Positions 21,215 through 31,812 of a stretch of 64,000 nucleotides of DNA are shown one piece after another. Made by a program: the position numbers and the translations under genes. Numbering within the stretch: position 1 is the first letter of the stretch; each line of letters opens with the position of its first letter. Source of the DNA: Bordetella genomosp. 5 (GTDB lineage: Bacteria > Pseudomonadota > Gammaproteobacteria > Burkholderiales > Burkholderiaceae_B); the NCBI RefSeq assembly GCF_002261475.1, contig NZ_NEVN01000013.1, forward strand, positions 310,001 through 374,000. The letters run 5' to 3'. Under the pieces are notes generated by a model that had not been told where the DNA came from, made no database searches, and worked only from the letters and a program-made list of their open reading frames with translations.

Positions 21215-22399
21215 TCAGCGCTTGTTCTGGATCGGCACCGCCATCTGATCCGGCGTGATTTCCTTCACCAGATCCTGCACCGCCCACGGCACCGAAGCAT
21301 CGTTCTTGATGCGGAAGTGATACATCGACTGCATCGCCTGGTGGTCTTCCGGACGGAACGTCATCTTGCCCTTGGGCGTGTCGAAGCTCATGCCCGCCAT
21401 CGTCTTGATGAGCGTGTCGGTGTCGCTCTTGCCGGCGCTCTTGTTCAGCGCGGTCGCGATCGCGATCCCCGCGGACATGCCGCCCGCCGTGAAGAAGTCG
21501 GGCGGCTGGCCAAAGCGCTTCTGGTGTTCGGCCACCAGCCAGTCGTTGATCGGATTCTTGGGAATGCCGTAGTAGTAATAGGTGGCGCCTTCCATGCCGG
21601 CCAGCGATTTGAGCGGCGTCATCGCGGCCAGCGTGTTGCCGCCGGTGGCGATTTCGATGCCGAAGCGCTTGGGGTCGAGGTCGGCGATCTTGAACGGATT
21701 ACCGGCGCCGGCCCACAGGATGAAGATGATCTTGCGGCCCGGTTTGTCCTTGAGCGCATCGAACAGGCGCTGCGCACCGGCGGTGAAATCGGTGGCGTTG
21801 GCCGGCAGGTATTCCTCGTGCACGATCTTCGCCTGCTTGAGCGCGCCCTTGAACGCCTTCACGCCGTCGCGGCCGAACGCGTAGTCCTGCGCCAGCATGG
21901 CGATGGAGGTGTTCGGCTGATCGAAGGCCACGGCGTTGGCGATGGCGTCCTGCGAAGAGTTGCGGCCGGTGCGGAAGATGTATTTGTTCCATTTCTCGCC
22001 GGTGATGGAGTCGGCCACGGCGGGCTCCACCAGCAGGATCTTCTCGTACTCCTCGGCGATGGGCAGCATCGCGAGCGCCACGCCCGACGACGTCGGGCCC
22101 ACCGCGATGTCGGCGTTGTCGTCGGCATAGGCCGATGCCAACTGCGCGCGGGCGACATCGGGCTTGCCCTGGGTGTCCTTCTCGATCACACGGATCTTGC
22201 GGCCGGCCACGGTCATGGTGCCTTGCGTGGCGTACTCCAGGCCCAGCACCAGCCCATTCTGGGTCTGCTTGGCGTAGGCCTCCAGCGGCCCGGTCTTGTC
22301 GTACACGTGCGCCACCACAAAGTCCTTGGCGGCGGCGGCCGGGACCGCGGCCGAACTCAGGCACAGGCCGCTCAGCGCGGCGAGCAGGATGCGTTTCAT
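21215..22399 (-). CDS. ABC transporter periplasmic substrate-binding protein (LivK/Leu-Ile-Val type)
   Basis: This 394-residue protein has a Sec signal peptide (MKRILLAALSGLCLSSAAVPAAAA, cleavage after an Ala near residue 24) and the two-lobe type I periplasmic binding fold of the Leu/Ile/Val receptor family. The mature part starts KDFVVAHVYDKTGPLEAY, matching the ligand-binding loop region. It delivers the ligand to LivHM. The ATG has AGGAGA six bases upstream. Because the operon also holds a hydrolase and is divergent from an XylS-like regulator, the ligand may be an aromatic or ester-derived compound rather than an amino acid; that is inference. Confidence 0.9.
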   Translation of the reverse strand: MKRILLAALSGLCLSSAAVPAAAAKDFVVAHVYDKTGPLEAYAKQTQNGLVLGLEYATQGTMTVAGRKIRVIEKDTQGKPDVARAQLASAYADDNADIAVGPTSSGVALAMLPIAEEYEKILLVEPAVADSITGEKWNKYIFRTGRNSSQDAIANAVAFDQPNTSIAMLAQDYAFGRDGVKAFKGALKQAKIVHEEYLPANATDFTAGAQRLFDALKDKPGRKIIFILWAGAGNPFKIADLDPKRFGIEIATGGNTLAAMTPLKSLAGMEGATYYYYGIPKNPINDWLVAEHQKRFGQPPDFFTAGGMSAGIAIATALNKSAGKSDTDTLIKTMAGMSFDTPKGKMTFRPEDHQAMQSMYHFRIKNDASVPWAVQDLVKEITPDQMAVPIQNKR

Positions 22400-22415
22400 G
22401 GGTGTCTCCTTGTTC

Positions 22416-23312
22416 CTAGTAGGCCCCGGCGGCTGCGTCGGCGACCGGAGTGGCAAGAAAGTGGCGGATGGCGTCGATCTGCGGCGCGACATTGAGCGCG
22501 GGCGCGTGACCGCAATCGGGAAAATCGATGCGCTGCGCGCGCGGGCCACGGCGTGTCATGGCATCGGCCACCTCGGGCAACAGCAGGTCGGAATCGGCGC
22601 CGCGCAGCAGCAGCACGGGCATGCGCAGCGTGTCGTACTCGTCCCAACGCTCGTAGTCCGCAGGGTGATGCCGGAACTGGCCCACGATGGCCGGGTCGTA
22701 GTGCGCCGTGACACGGCCGTCGGGCAGGCGCCGCACCGAGGTCTCGGTCATGCGCCGCCACTGCGCATCGCTCAGCCAGCCGTAGGGCTTGTACGCCGCG
22801 CGCAGCCAGGTTTCGAGCTCGGTCACGGTGTCGAAGGCCGGCGGGCTGCCCGCATAGGCCAGGATGCGTTCGATCGCGGGCTGCGGCAGCGTCGGGCCGA
22901 TGTCGTTGACCACCAGATGCGTGATGCGGTCTTTCAGCGTGGTGGCCGCGGCGTACATGCCCGTCGCGCCGCCCATCGAGGTACCCACCCAGCGCAGGCG
23001 CCCAAGGCCCAGGCCGTCGGCCAGCGCGCGCGCCAGTCGCGCATAGAAATCGAGCCGGTATTCGGCCACCGGCTCGGGGCTCCATTGCGACAGGCCGCGG
23101 CCGATCGTGTCCGGGCAGATGATGCGGTAGTCGTCGGCCAGCGCGTCCGCGAGTTCGTCGAAATCGCGGCCGGTGCGGGCCAGACCGTGCCACATGACGA
23201 GGGCCGGCGCGTCCGGCCGCCCCCACTCGGTGTAATGCAGCTCGCGGCCCTCGCAGCGCAGATAGCGCGAAGCCGGTGTGTGGCGAGCGGCCTGTGCGGG
23301 CGCGTGAGCCAT
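22416..23312 (-). CDS. Alpha/beta-fold hydrolase
   Basis: This 298-residue enzyme has the alpha/beta hydrolase fold. The oxyanion region is VMWHGLARTGRDFDEL (HG motif near 40). The nucleophile elbow is GTSMGGATG (Ser near 112), an acidic residue follows in LLLRGADSDLLLPEV, and the catalytic His is in FPDCGHAPAL. It could hydrolyse esters, lactones or C-C bonds of ring-cleavage products. The ATG at 23312 has GGAGGAGA upstream. It is the first gene of the operon leading into the ABC importer, 16 bases before the binding-protein gene, so it probably acts on the imported compound. Confidence 0.88.
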   Translation of the reverse strand: MAHAPAQAARHTPASRYLRCEGRELHYTEWGRPDAPALVMWHGLARTGRDFDELADALADDYRIICPDTIGRGLSQWSPEPVAEYRLDFYARLARALADGLGLGRLRWVGTSMGGATGMYAAATTLKDRITHLVVNDIGPTLPQPAIERILAYAGSPPAFDTVTELETWLRAAYKPYGWLSDAQWRRMTETSVRRLPDGRVTAHYDPAIVGQFRHHPADYERWDEYDTLRMPVLLLRGADSDLLLPEVADAMTRRGPRAQRIDFPDCGHAPALNVAPQIDAIRHFLATPVADAAAGAY

Positions 23313-23355
23313 GCGTCTCCTCCCGGGTTGCCCAGGTTGTGTGCTTGTCGCGCTG

Positions 23356-23385
23356 ACTATAGACTTGCCCGAAGCGCGGCCACAA
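23356..23385 (-). promoter_or_regulatory. Putative promoter of the hydrolase-liv operon
   Basis: On the minus strand TTGTGG and TATAGT are separated by 18 bases, giving a leader of about 37 bases to the hydrolase ATG. It lies in the region shared with the divergent AraC-type regulator gene, as expected for a controlled promoter. The -35 is weak. Confidence 0.4.
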
Positions 23386-23477
23386 TGCGCCAGACCGCCC
23401 CCGGCAGGGTGAGTCAAGAATATGTAGACGCTGGGTCATGCGCTCCCCGCCGACCCCGCGAACCAGGAGACCGGGCC

Positions 23478-24440
23478 ATGCCCGACACGGAATTCGCCAC
23501 GTCGGCGGTCGCTGGCGCGCAGCGTTACGAGCAGTGGCGCGCGGCCCTCGCGGAGGCTTTCGGCCCCTTCGAAGTACACCAGGGTCAGGCGGACCAATTC
23601 GCCGGCCACGTGCGCTACGTGCGGCGCGCCAGCCTGCAGTTCAACGACCTGCACTACCAGGGACAGCGGCTCGAGCGCACCGCCGGCAACGTCTCGCGCC
23701 TCGACCAGGAGTTCTATACCTTCGGCCTGCCGCTGGCCGGGCCGCTCGCCGTCAAGCAGCGCGGCCGCGAATTCGAGGTCGAGCCGGGCTGTGTCTATCT
23801 GATGAACCAGAGCCTGCCGTACCAAGCCACCGCGCTCGGCGCCGATGGCTATCGCAGCCTCAGCGTGTCGTTTCCGCGCAGCGCGCTGTCGCAGCGCGAT
23901 TCGCGCATCGAGCCCTTTTACAAGCTGCGTGTCGACGACGGCTCACCGCGCGGGGCGATGCTGGCCAGTTACATGGATCATCTGTTCAAGGGGCTCGACG
24001 GCTGGTCACCGGCCGAGGCGGGCGAGCTGGGCGAACGCCTGATCGATCTGATCGTGCTGTTCCTGGTTCAGCCGGGCCAGGGTCATACCTCCGAGGCCGA
24101 CAGCAGCGTCACCCTCGCGCACCGTCAGCGCGCCATGGCCTACATCCGCCAGCACCTCGCCGACCCGTCCTTGTCGCCGCAGCGCGTGGCGCAGGGCTGC
24201 GGCCTGTCGGTCGCCTATCTGCACCGCATCTTTCAAGCGGGCGACCTGTCCGTCGAAAGCTTCGTCTTCGACCAGCGGCTCGAGCGCTGCCGCGACCTGC
24301 TGCTGAATCCGGCGCACCGCCATCGTGGCATCGCCGAGCTGGCGTATCAGGCGGGATTCGCCCATCCCTCGCATTTCAGCCGTTTGTTCAAGCGCCGGTT
24401 CGGGCTGTCACCGCGCGAGTGGCGCGCCGGACAGCCATGA
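23478..24440 (+). CDS. AraC/XylS-family transcriptional regulator
   Basis: This 320-residue regulator has an N-terminal sensing domain like that of NahR/XylS-associated AraC proteins (AraC_binding_2 type; VEPGCVYLMNQSLPYQ). The C-terminal domain of two helix-turn-helix units covers about residues 215-315: AYIRQHLADPSLSPQRVAQG, then GIAELAYQAGFAHPSHFSRL followed by FKRRFGLSPREWR. The ATG has AGGAGA seven bases upstream. It is divergent from the hydrolase-liv operon and is probably its regulator. Members of this branch often respond to aromatic acids. Confidence 0.92.
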   Translation: MPDTEFATSAVAGAQRYEQWRAALAEAFGPFEVHQGQADQFAGHVRYVRRASLQFNDLHYQGQRLERTAGNVSRLDQEFYTFGLPLAGPLAVKQRGREFEVEPGCVYLMNQSLPYQATALGADGYRSLSVSFPRSALSQRDSRIEPFYKLRVDDGSPRGAMLASYMDHLFKGLDGWSPAEAGELGERLIDLIVLFLVQPGQGHTSEADSSVTLAHRQRAMAYIRQHLADPSLSPQRVAQGCGLSVAYLHRIFQAGDLSVESFVFDQRLERCRDLLLNPAHRHRGIAELAYQAGFAHPSHFSRLFKRRFGLSPREWRAGQP

Positions 24441-24467
24441 CAAAGGCCCGCTCGCGCGGGCCTTGTC
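24438..24467 (+). terminator. Hairpin at the end of the AraC-type gene
   Basis: A 9-bp stem (AAGGCCCGC with GCGGGCCTT, loop TCGC), extended by flanking CAA/TTG pairs, starts at the stop codon. It ends in CTTGTCGTT, so the T-run is poor. Confidence 0.65.
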
Positions 24468-24518
24468 GTTAGGGTGCCTCAATCCGGCGCTGCCGGGGCG
24501 GCACTGCGTGGGCGGCGC

Positions 24519-24536
24519 GGCTGCGGCTGCGGCTGC
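24519..24536 (+). repeat. Hexanucleotide GGCTGC x3
   Basis: Three perfect copies of GGCTGC lie in the short G+C-rich gap between the convergent AraC-type gene and ccsB. Confidence 0.7.
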
Positions 24537-24580
24537 GGCGCGCGGCGAGCGGCGCGCGGCCAGCGCCGGGCCGGTTGCGA

Positions 24581-25921
24581 TCAGAGCTCGCCGTACGAAT
24601 GCAGCCCCGACAGGAACATGTTCACGCCCAGGAAGGCGAAGCCCGTGATGAGCAGGCCCACCAGCGCCCAATAGGCCGCCATCGAGCCGCGCAGGCCCTT
24701 GATGAGGCGCATGTGCAGCCACGCGGCGTAGTTGAGCCAGACGATGAGCGCCCAGGTTTCCTTGGGGTCCCATTGCCAATAGGCGCCCCACGCATCGGCC
24801 GCCCACAACGCACCCAGCACCGTGGCCACCGTGAAAAACGCGAAGCCGATCGCGATGGCGCGATACATGATGTCGTCGAGCACCTCGAGCGACGGCAGGG
24901 CCTGCGCGATGCGGCGCCGCGCGAGCAGAATGCTGCCCACGATCACCACGCCGATCCCGCCGTAGATCATCCAGGTGGCCGACAGTCCATCGGTGCGGAA
25001 CACCATGGGCTCGGCGCACAGCAGCACGCCCAGCACGAACAGCGGCGCCAGTTTCTTCCAGGAGGTGGTTTCGCCGTGCTGCTTCACGAGATAGGCGAAG
25101 CCCACCATCGCCGCCAGCGAGAACGTGCCATAACCGATGAAGTTGGCCGGCACGTGCAGCTTCATCCACCAGCTCTTGAGCGCCGGCACCAGCGGCTGGA
25201 TCTGCCCGGCGTCACGGGTGAACGAATACCAGAGCAGAAACACGATGGACGACGAGATCACCAGCAGCACGAAGCCGCCCAGCGCCCGCGTCGAATACTT
25301 GCGTTCGTAGTAGAGATAGAAGAGCGCGGTGATCAGCGCAAATAGGACGAACACCTCGTACAGATTACTGACCGGGATGTGGCCCAGGTCCGGTCCCATC
25401 AGGTGTCCCTCGCGCCAGCGCACGAGCAGGCCCGTGGTGCCGGCAAAGACCGCCCCCCAGCTGAGCGCCGTGCCGAGCCAGGCCGCCGTCGGGCTCAGGA
25501 TGCCCGCCCAATAACAGACCGTGGCGAGCATGAAGAGCGCGCACATCCACAGAATGGCCGACTGCGACGAGAACAGATACTTGAGGAAGAACACCTGCTC
25601 GGCGCGCGCCAGATCGTTTTGATAGAGCAGCAGCGCCAGCCCCACCGACAGCGCGCACGCCACCATCAGGCGGCGCAGCGGACGCCAGAGCCAGCCCAGC
25701 CAGGCCAGCGACGGCACCGTGCCGCACAGGATGATCTTCTCGTAGTAGTCCATCGCATAGCCGAAGCGCGCGAGGGCAAAGCCCGCCCCCGCGGCCAGCA
25801 GGATGAAGAACACCAGATCGGTCCAGTCGGGACGGCCGCGCTGCGCACGGTTATCGCCGGTCTGGGAAAAGGATTCGCTCCAATCGGCATCGGGCAGCGG
25901 CGGGCGTGTGGTCGTGTTCAT
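24581..25921 (-). CDS. ccsB: Cytochrome c biogenesis protein CcsB/ResC (CcsA family)
   Basis: This 446-residue membrane protein is the haem-handling half of the System II cytochrome c synthase, which moves haem across the inner membrane and attaches it to apocytochromes in the periplasm. It has about ten hydrophobic helices and the diagnostic Trp-rich haem-binding stretch WGAYWQWDPKETWALIVWLN near residue 377, with conserved histidines in flanking helices (the C-terminal GVNMFLSGLHSYGEL). I used the ATG at 25921 (MNTTTRPPLP); a TTG codon four residues upstream is an alternative. It follows resB after eight bases. Confidence 0.95.
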   Translation of the reverse strand: MNTTTRPPLPDADWSESFSQTGDNRAQRGRPDWTDLVFFILLAAGAGFALARFGYAMDYYEKIILCGTVPSLAWLGWLWRPLRRLMVACALSVGLALLLYQNDLARAEQVFFLKYLFSSQSAILWMCALFMLATVCYWAGILSPTAAWLGTALSWGAVFAGTTGLLVRWREGHLMGPDLGHIPVSNLYEVFVLFALITALFYLYYERKYSTRALGGFVLLVISSSIVFLLWYSFTRDAGQIQPLVPALKSWWMKLHVPANFIGYGTFSLAAMVGFAYLVKQHGETTSWKKLAPLFVLGVLLCAEPMVFRTDGLSATWMIYGGIGVVIVGSILLARRRIAQALPSLEVLDDIMYRAIAIGFAFFTVATVLGALWAADAWGAYWQWDPKETWALIVWLNYAAWLHMRLIKGLRGSMAAYWALVGLLITGFAFLGVNMFLSGLHSYGEL

Positions 25922-25929
25922 GGCTGATC

Positions 25930-28020
25930 TCAAGACCGGCCCAGGCGCTGCATGGCCTGACGGAACCGGTCGAATTCCTGATTGAAGTCCAGTGTACGCT
26001 TCTGCGACGTCATGGCCGCCTGCACGTCGGTGCCCTGGCCATCGCGCGCGGGCGTGAGCCAGACCCAGATACGGCGGTCACGGATGTAGAACATCGAGAA
26101 CACGCCGATGATGAGCAGCAGGCTGCCGAGATACACCGCGCTCTTGCCGGGCGTGCGGCTCACCTGGAAGCCGCTCGCCTGGATGTGCTTGAAGTCGCTG
26201 AGGGTGAACAGCACCGGGGCGGGATAAAGCGTCAAATCGGACAAGGCCCCCATCGCCACCTGTTGCCAGCGTCCCACCTGCTCGGCCTGCGGACCCGACT
26301 CGGGCAGCGGCGGCATGCCGTTGCGCTCGCGCATGATCGCGCGCACGTCGTACATCGTGCTGCCCAGCAGCCGCAGCACCACGGCCGCCGCGCGCTCGGT
26401 GTCGGCGGGATCGGTGCCCTGCTGCAGCAGATCGGCGAGCGCGCGCAATCCGCCACGCGCATAGGTGTCCAGGCCGCGTTGCGCCGCGGCTTCGAGCGAC
26501 TGGCGATCCGCCCCGGCGGGCAGATTGCGCTCCACGAAACGCCGCACGGCTTCGGCCCGCACCGCGGGATCGGCCAGCGCGGCGCGCAGGCGCAGGAACT
26601 CGGTCGGCGAACCGTCGTCGTCGACCGGAATGCGCAGATAACCGAAGTTCTGGGAGGGGTTATCGCGCACCCCGGCCAGCAGCACCGGCACCTCGTTCAA
26701 CTCGATGGGAAGCATGTAGACGCGGTAATCGCGGGCCTGGCCCGCGTCGTCCACGAGCTGGTACTCGACCGTCGGACCGACGTTGCGCAGACGTTCGTTT
26801 TTCTTGCCGGCGGCGCTGCCCGTCACGGCGGCCAGATGCTCGGAGAAGTCCTGTTTGACCGCGTCCTGCGGCCTGCCGTCGGTGATGTCCTCGACGTTGA
26901 TCGGACGCAGATCGGTCACACGCAGCTTCATGCTCTGCGTGGTCTGGCCGTTGGCCTGCGCGTTGATGTCGTTGGTTTCGTCGACGGTGCCGTTGACCGT
27001 GAACGGCGCGGCCTGCGCACCCTGCAGCGGATAGCCGGTCAGCGTGACCTTGCTGCCGCCGTCGCCCATATTGCTCTGATAGACGGTCACGCCCTTGTAG
27101 CGCAACGGTTCGTTCACCTCGATCACGGACTCGAACGACTTGCCGGTATCGGGATCGGTGACTTCGACATGGCTGGCGAACCGGCTCGGCATACCGGTGG
27201 AGTAATACTCGACGTCGAACTTGTTGAGCTTGAGCGTGAAGGGCAAGGGCTGCACCAGCACGCCGTCGCCGATCATGACGAGCGCCGTATTGCGCTCGGA
27301 CCCCTCGGGCACCAGCACGTTGGCGCGGAAGCTCGGATTGCCCATCGGCAGGCGGCCGCTTTGCGGCACGTCGGCGATCAGCATGTTGTCGACGATGGGC
27401 TTCTTGTCGGCGAACAGCAGCTGCAGGCGTACCGGCAATTCACTGTCGAGCAGCCCGCCGATACAGATCACCACCATCGCGGCGTGCGCACAGATATAGC
27501 CCAGGCGATTGGCGCTGCCCTTTTTGGCGGCCAGCAGCACGCCGTCGCCATCACGGCGCTCGCGCACCGCATAGCCCTGGCCGCGCAACAGGGTGCGTAT
27601 CGCGCCCTCGGTGCCCGGCAGATCGAGCGTCGCGCGCGTATCGACCCGGTGCGGGAACGCGCGCAGGCTGGAGGCGCGCACATGCTCGCGGAACGAGCGC
27701 GCATCCTTGAGCATCTTGGGCGCGTTGCGGATCAGGCAGACGGAGGTCGACACGACCAGAAAGCCCATGATCAGCAGGAACCACCAGCTGTTGTACACGT
27801 GCCAGATCGAAAACTTGTCGAACACATCGAACCAGAAAGGTCCGAACTGATCGATGTAGTTGCTCGCCGGACGGCCCTGGGGCAGGACCGTACCGACCAC
27901 GCTGGCCACACAGATGAACATCAGCAGGCTGACGGCGAAGCGCATCGAGCCCAGGAGCTCGAAGACATCACGCGGGAGGCTGCGCAGGCGGGAGAGGGAG
28001 TGTGTCGAGGTTTGATTCAT
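25930..28020 (-). CDS. resB: Cytochrome c biogenesis protein ResB
   Basis: ResB (Ccs1) is the partner of CcsB/ResC in System II cytochrome c maturation. The 696 residues show membrane helices near 25-45 (FAVSLLMFICVASVVGTVLP), 80-100 and 190-210, a large periplasmic part of about 400 residues (NVLVPEGSERNTALVMIGDG, PLRYKGVTVYQSNMGDGG), and a last helix near 645 (VYLGSLLLIIGVFSMFYI), the usual ResB topology. No Shine-Dalgarno sequence precedes the ATG; instead an intrinsic terminator of the upstream cytochrome gene ends right at it. Confidence 0.95.
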   Translation of the reverse strand: MNQTSTHSLSRLRSLPRDVFELLGSMRFAVSLLMFICVASVVGTVLPQGRPASNYIDQFGPFWFDVFDKFSIWHVYNSWWFLLIMGFLVVSTSVCLIRNAPKMLKDARSFREHVRASSLRAFPHRVDTRATLDLPGTEGAIRTLLRGQGYAVRERRDGDGVLLAAKKGSANRLGYICAHAAMVVICIGGLLDSELPVRLQLLFADKKPIVDNMLIADVPQSGRLPMGNPSFRANVLVPEGSERNTALVMIGDGVLVQPLPFTLKLNKFDVEYYSTGMPSRFASHVEVTDPDTGKSFESVIEVNEPLRYKGVTVYQSNMGDGGSKVTLTGYPLQGAQAAPFTVNGTVDETNDINAQANGQTTQSMKLRVTDLRPINVEDITDGRPQDAVKQDFSEHLAAVTGSAAGKKNERLRNVGPTVEYQLVDDAGQARDYRVYMLPIELNEVPVLLAGVRDNPSQNFGYLRIPVDDDGSPTEFLRLRAALADPAVRAEAVRRFVERNLPAGADRQSLEAAAQRGLDTYARGGLRALADLLQQGTDPADTERAAAVVLRLLGSTMYDVRAIMRERNGMPPLPESGPQAEQVGRWQQVAMGALSDLTLYPAPVLFTLSDFKHIQASGFQVSRTPGKSAVYLGSLLLIIGVFSMFYIRDRRIWVWLTPARDGQGTDVQAAMTSQKRTLDFNQEFDRFRQAMQRLGRS

Positions 28021-28021
28021 G

Positions 28022-28052
28022 AAAAAAGAGGGGCTGCGTGTGCGCGCCCCTC
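28022..28052 (-). terminator. Terminator of the cytochrome c4 gene, abutting resB
   Basis: A stem with GAGGGGC at 28028-28034 and GCCCCTC at 28046-28052 is followed on the minus strand by six T (28022-28027). The T-run ends one base before the resB start codon, so the structure could also act as an attenuator in the resB leader. Confidence 0.75.
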
Positions 28053-28132
28053 ACATAGACAGCCAGACCCCGGCGGGGTTCCGGGCGGATCCAGGCGTGG
28101 GCCGCGAGCGGCCCCGCCGGGAGCGCCCCACG

Positions 28133-28834
28133 CTAGCGCAGACCGGCTGCGTAATCCGCCACGGCCTTGATGTCGGTGTCGGACATGCGGTCGGCAATGG
28201 TGTGCATCGGCTCGTTGGTTTTCCGGTCGCCGCTGCGGAACAGCTTGAGCTGCTCTTCGAGATACGAAGGGAACTGACCCGCGAGTCGGGGATACTGGCC
28301 CGGAATGCCCGCGCCGGAGGGACTATGGCACGAAGCGCACGCCGGAACATTGCGTTCGGGCAAACCGCCGCGCCAGATCTTCTGGCCGAGCTCGACCAGA
28401 TTCTCGTGGCCCGCGGTGGCCGGCTGCGTGAGTTGTTGCGTTGCAAGGTAAAGCGAGACGTTCTGGATATCCTGCGGCGTGAGCGGCTGGGCCAGCGCGC
28501 TCATCGGCGACGGGTTGCCCCCGGGACCGAGACGCGCGGGCAGCTTGGCGCCTTCCTTGGTGCGGAAATCGTGAAGTTGCTTGGCGAGATACTCGTGGGG
28601 CTGGCCCGCAAGATTCGGGTTGGCCGGGATGCTGCTATTGCCCCCCGGTCCGTGACAGGTGATACAGGCAATCACCCCACGGGCGGCATCGCCCTGCTGG
28701 AATAACTGGGCGCCTTTGGCCGCATCGGGCTTGGCCGGGGCCGGGGCCCCATCAGCGGCGAAACTCGTAGACATGACAGACGCACCGAGCACAAGCCCGC
28801 CTGCAGCAATCATCCGGGACAGCACACGCTTCAT
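28133..28834 (-). CDS. Dihaem cytochrome c (cytochrome c4 type)
   Basis: This 233-residue periplasmic protein has a signal peptide (MKRVLSRMIAAGGLVLGASV to SFAA) and two cytochrome c domains. Haem sites are CITCH near residue 57 and CASCH near 155; distal Met ligands are probably in the SPMSALA and PMHTIADRM regions. Two tandem class I domains of this size define cytochrome c4, an electron carrier to terminal oxidases. The ATG has GAGGT upstream. It lies before resB and ccsB, whose products mature c-type cytochromes, and is divergent from engB. Confidence 0.93.
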   Translation of the reverse strand: MKRVLSRMIAAGGLVLGASVMSTSFAADGAPAPAKPDAAKGAQLFQQGDAARGVIACITCHGPGGNSSIPANPNLAGQPHEYLAKQLHDFRTKEGAKLPARLGPGGNPSPMSALAQPLTPQDIQNVSLYLATQQLTQPATAGHENLVELGQKIWRGGLPERNVPACASCHSPSGAGIPGQYPRLAGQFPSYLEEQLKLFRSGDRKTNEPMHTIADRMSDTDIKAVADYAAGLR

Positions 28835-29026
28835 GTAGACCTCGACGATCGGATGTCGATTCGAGCACATTGCAGTTGCTGGTGAGCATCCACATGTCAT
28901 GCCCGACGCCTGCCCGCGCGAACGGTACTCTACTGCTTTTGCCAGCCCCGGCAGCCCGGCCATTGAAGTCCGGCGAGCCCGCAGGTAGCCGCCCCCACGC
29001 GCGGGGACCACTGTTGCAAACGCCGG

Positions 29027-30706
<1,680 letters not shown>

Positions 30707-30709
30707 GGG

Positions 30710-31636
30710 TTATCGGGCGGCCGGCGTCTGCGCCGGCCGCAGCCCGAGCCAGGTGCCGGACAGCACACAGGCCAGCCCCGCCAGATGCAGCGGGGTGATG
30801 CGTTCACCCAGAAATACCGCCGCGGCCAGCAGGCCGAAAATGGGCAGCCAGTTCACGAACATCGCCGCGCGGCTCATGCCGAGCCGCGCGATGCCGGCGT
30901 TCCAGAGCAGATTGCACACGCCCGAGGCGATCACGGCCGAAAACACCACGACCACCCAGGGCCACCAGCCGCTCGCCCACGAGCTGGCGAGATAGGTGTC
31001 GTCGGACAGCACGGCATGCGTGGTGAGCGCGATCGCCCCCACCAGATACATGTACCAGAGGATGGTGAGCGGATCGAGCGCGCGCGACACGCGCTGGATC
31101 ACCAGCCCGCCGAACACGAACACGATCACCGCGAACAGCGCGAGCAGGTCACCGGCGCCGGCCTGCGCGATCTGTCCGCCGCTGCCGGCCACGACCAGCG
31201 CCACGCCGCCCAATCCGAGGGCGGCCGCGCCGATGCGGGCGTAGGTGAGGCGTTCGCGGTAAAACACCGCCGCCAGCACCACCGACCACAGCGGGCTGGT
31301 GGCCATGATGAGCGTGGCGTTGGCCGCGGAGGTCATGCGCAGGCCGCCCACCAGCGCGATCTGGTGGGCATACACCACCAGGATCCCGGCGGCCGCCAGC
31401 CAGCCGAACTGCGCGCGCGTCAGCCGCGGGATACGCCCGTGCCGCCACAGAATGAAGCCCGTCACGGCCGTGAACGCGATCACGATCCGGACCGCCGCCA
31501 CCACGTAGATGTCCATCTGACTGGTGAGATATTTCACCGCCACGAGATTCACGCCCCAGGTCGCCATCACCAGCATGAGCTGCGCGTACAGCGGGCCCGT
31601 GCGGACCGGCGTGGAATCTGAGGGGATGTTGGACAC
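30710..31636 (-). CDS. EamA-family (DMT superfamily) permease
   Basis: This 308-residue membrane protein has ten hydrophobic helices arranged as two EamA repeats. Typical features are NLVAVKYLTSQM in the first helix pair, GLRMTSAANATLIMATSPLW before the middle, and AMFVNWLPIFGLLAAAVFLG followed by ERITPLHLAGLACVLSGTWL at the end of the second repeat. Members export metabolites or amino acids; the substrate is unknown. The gene stands alone, convergent to hemB. Confidence 0.9.
   Translation of the reverse strand: MSNIPSDSTPVRTGPLYAQLMLVMATWGVNLVAVKYLTSQMDIYVVAAVRIVIAFTAVTGFILWRHGRIPRLTRAQFGWLAAAGILVVYAHQIALVGGLRMTSAANATLIMATSPLWSVVLAAVFYRERLTYARIGAAALGLGGVALVVAGSGGQIAQAGAGDLLALFAVIVFVFGGLVIQRVSRALDPLTILWYMYLVGAIALTTHAVLSDDTYLASSWASGWWPWVVVVFSAVIASGVCNLLWNAGIARLGMSRAAMFVNWLPIFGLLAAAVFLGERITPLHLAGLACVLSGTWLGLRPAQTPAAR
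30717..30740. terminator. Hairpin at the convergent ends of hemB and the EamA gene
   Basis: A perfect 10-bp G+C-only stem with a TCTG tetraloop begins 11 bases after the hemB stop and lies inside the last codons of the EamA gene. There is no T-run on either side. Confidence 0.45.
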
Positions 31637-31772
31637 GGCAGGAAGGCGGCAGAGGCGGGAGAGCTTCCATACTACCGTCAGCCCCCTGTCGCGTCAGCCG
31701 GCGTGCGCGTCGGGCGGCCAATCAAAGGGCGGATGTTGCGCGCGCGCACCAGGCGCCGCCCGCCCCTCGCAC

Positions 31773-31794
31773 GACGGTTGCGTGCGCAACCGTC
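31773..31794. terminator. Hairpin after dsbD
   Basis: GACGGTTGCG and CGCAACCGTC form a perfect 10-bp inverted repeat separated by two bases, 19 bases past the dsbD stop. No T-run follows, so its terminator role is uncertain. Confidence 0.4.
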
Positions 31795-31812
31795 GGCCCG
31801 GCGCGCGATGCC

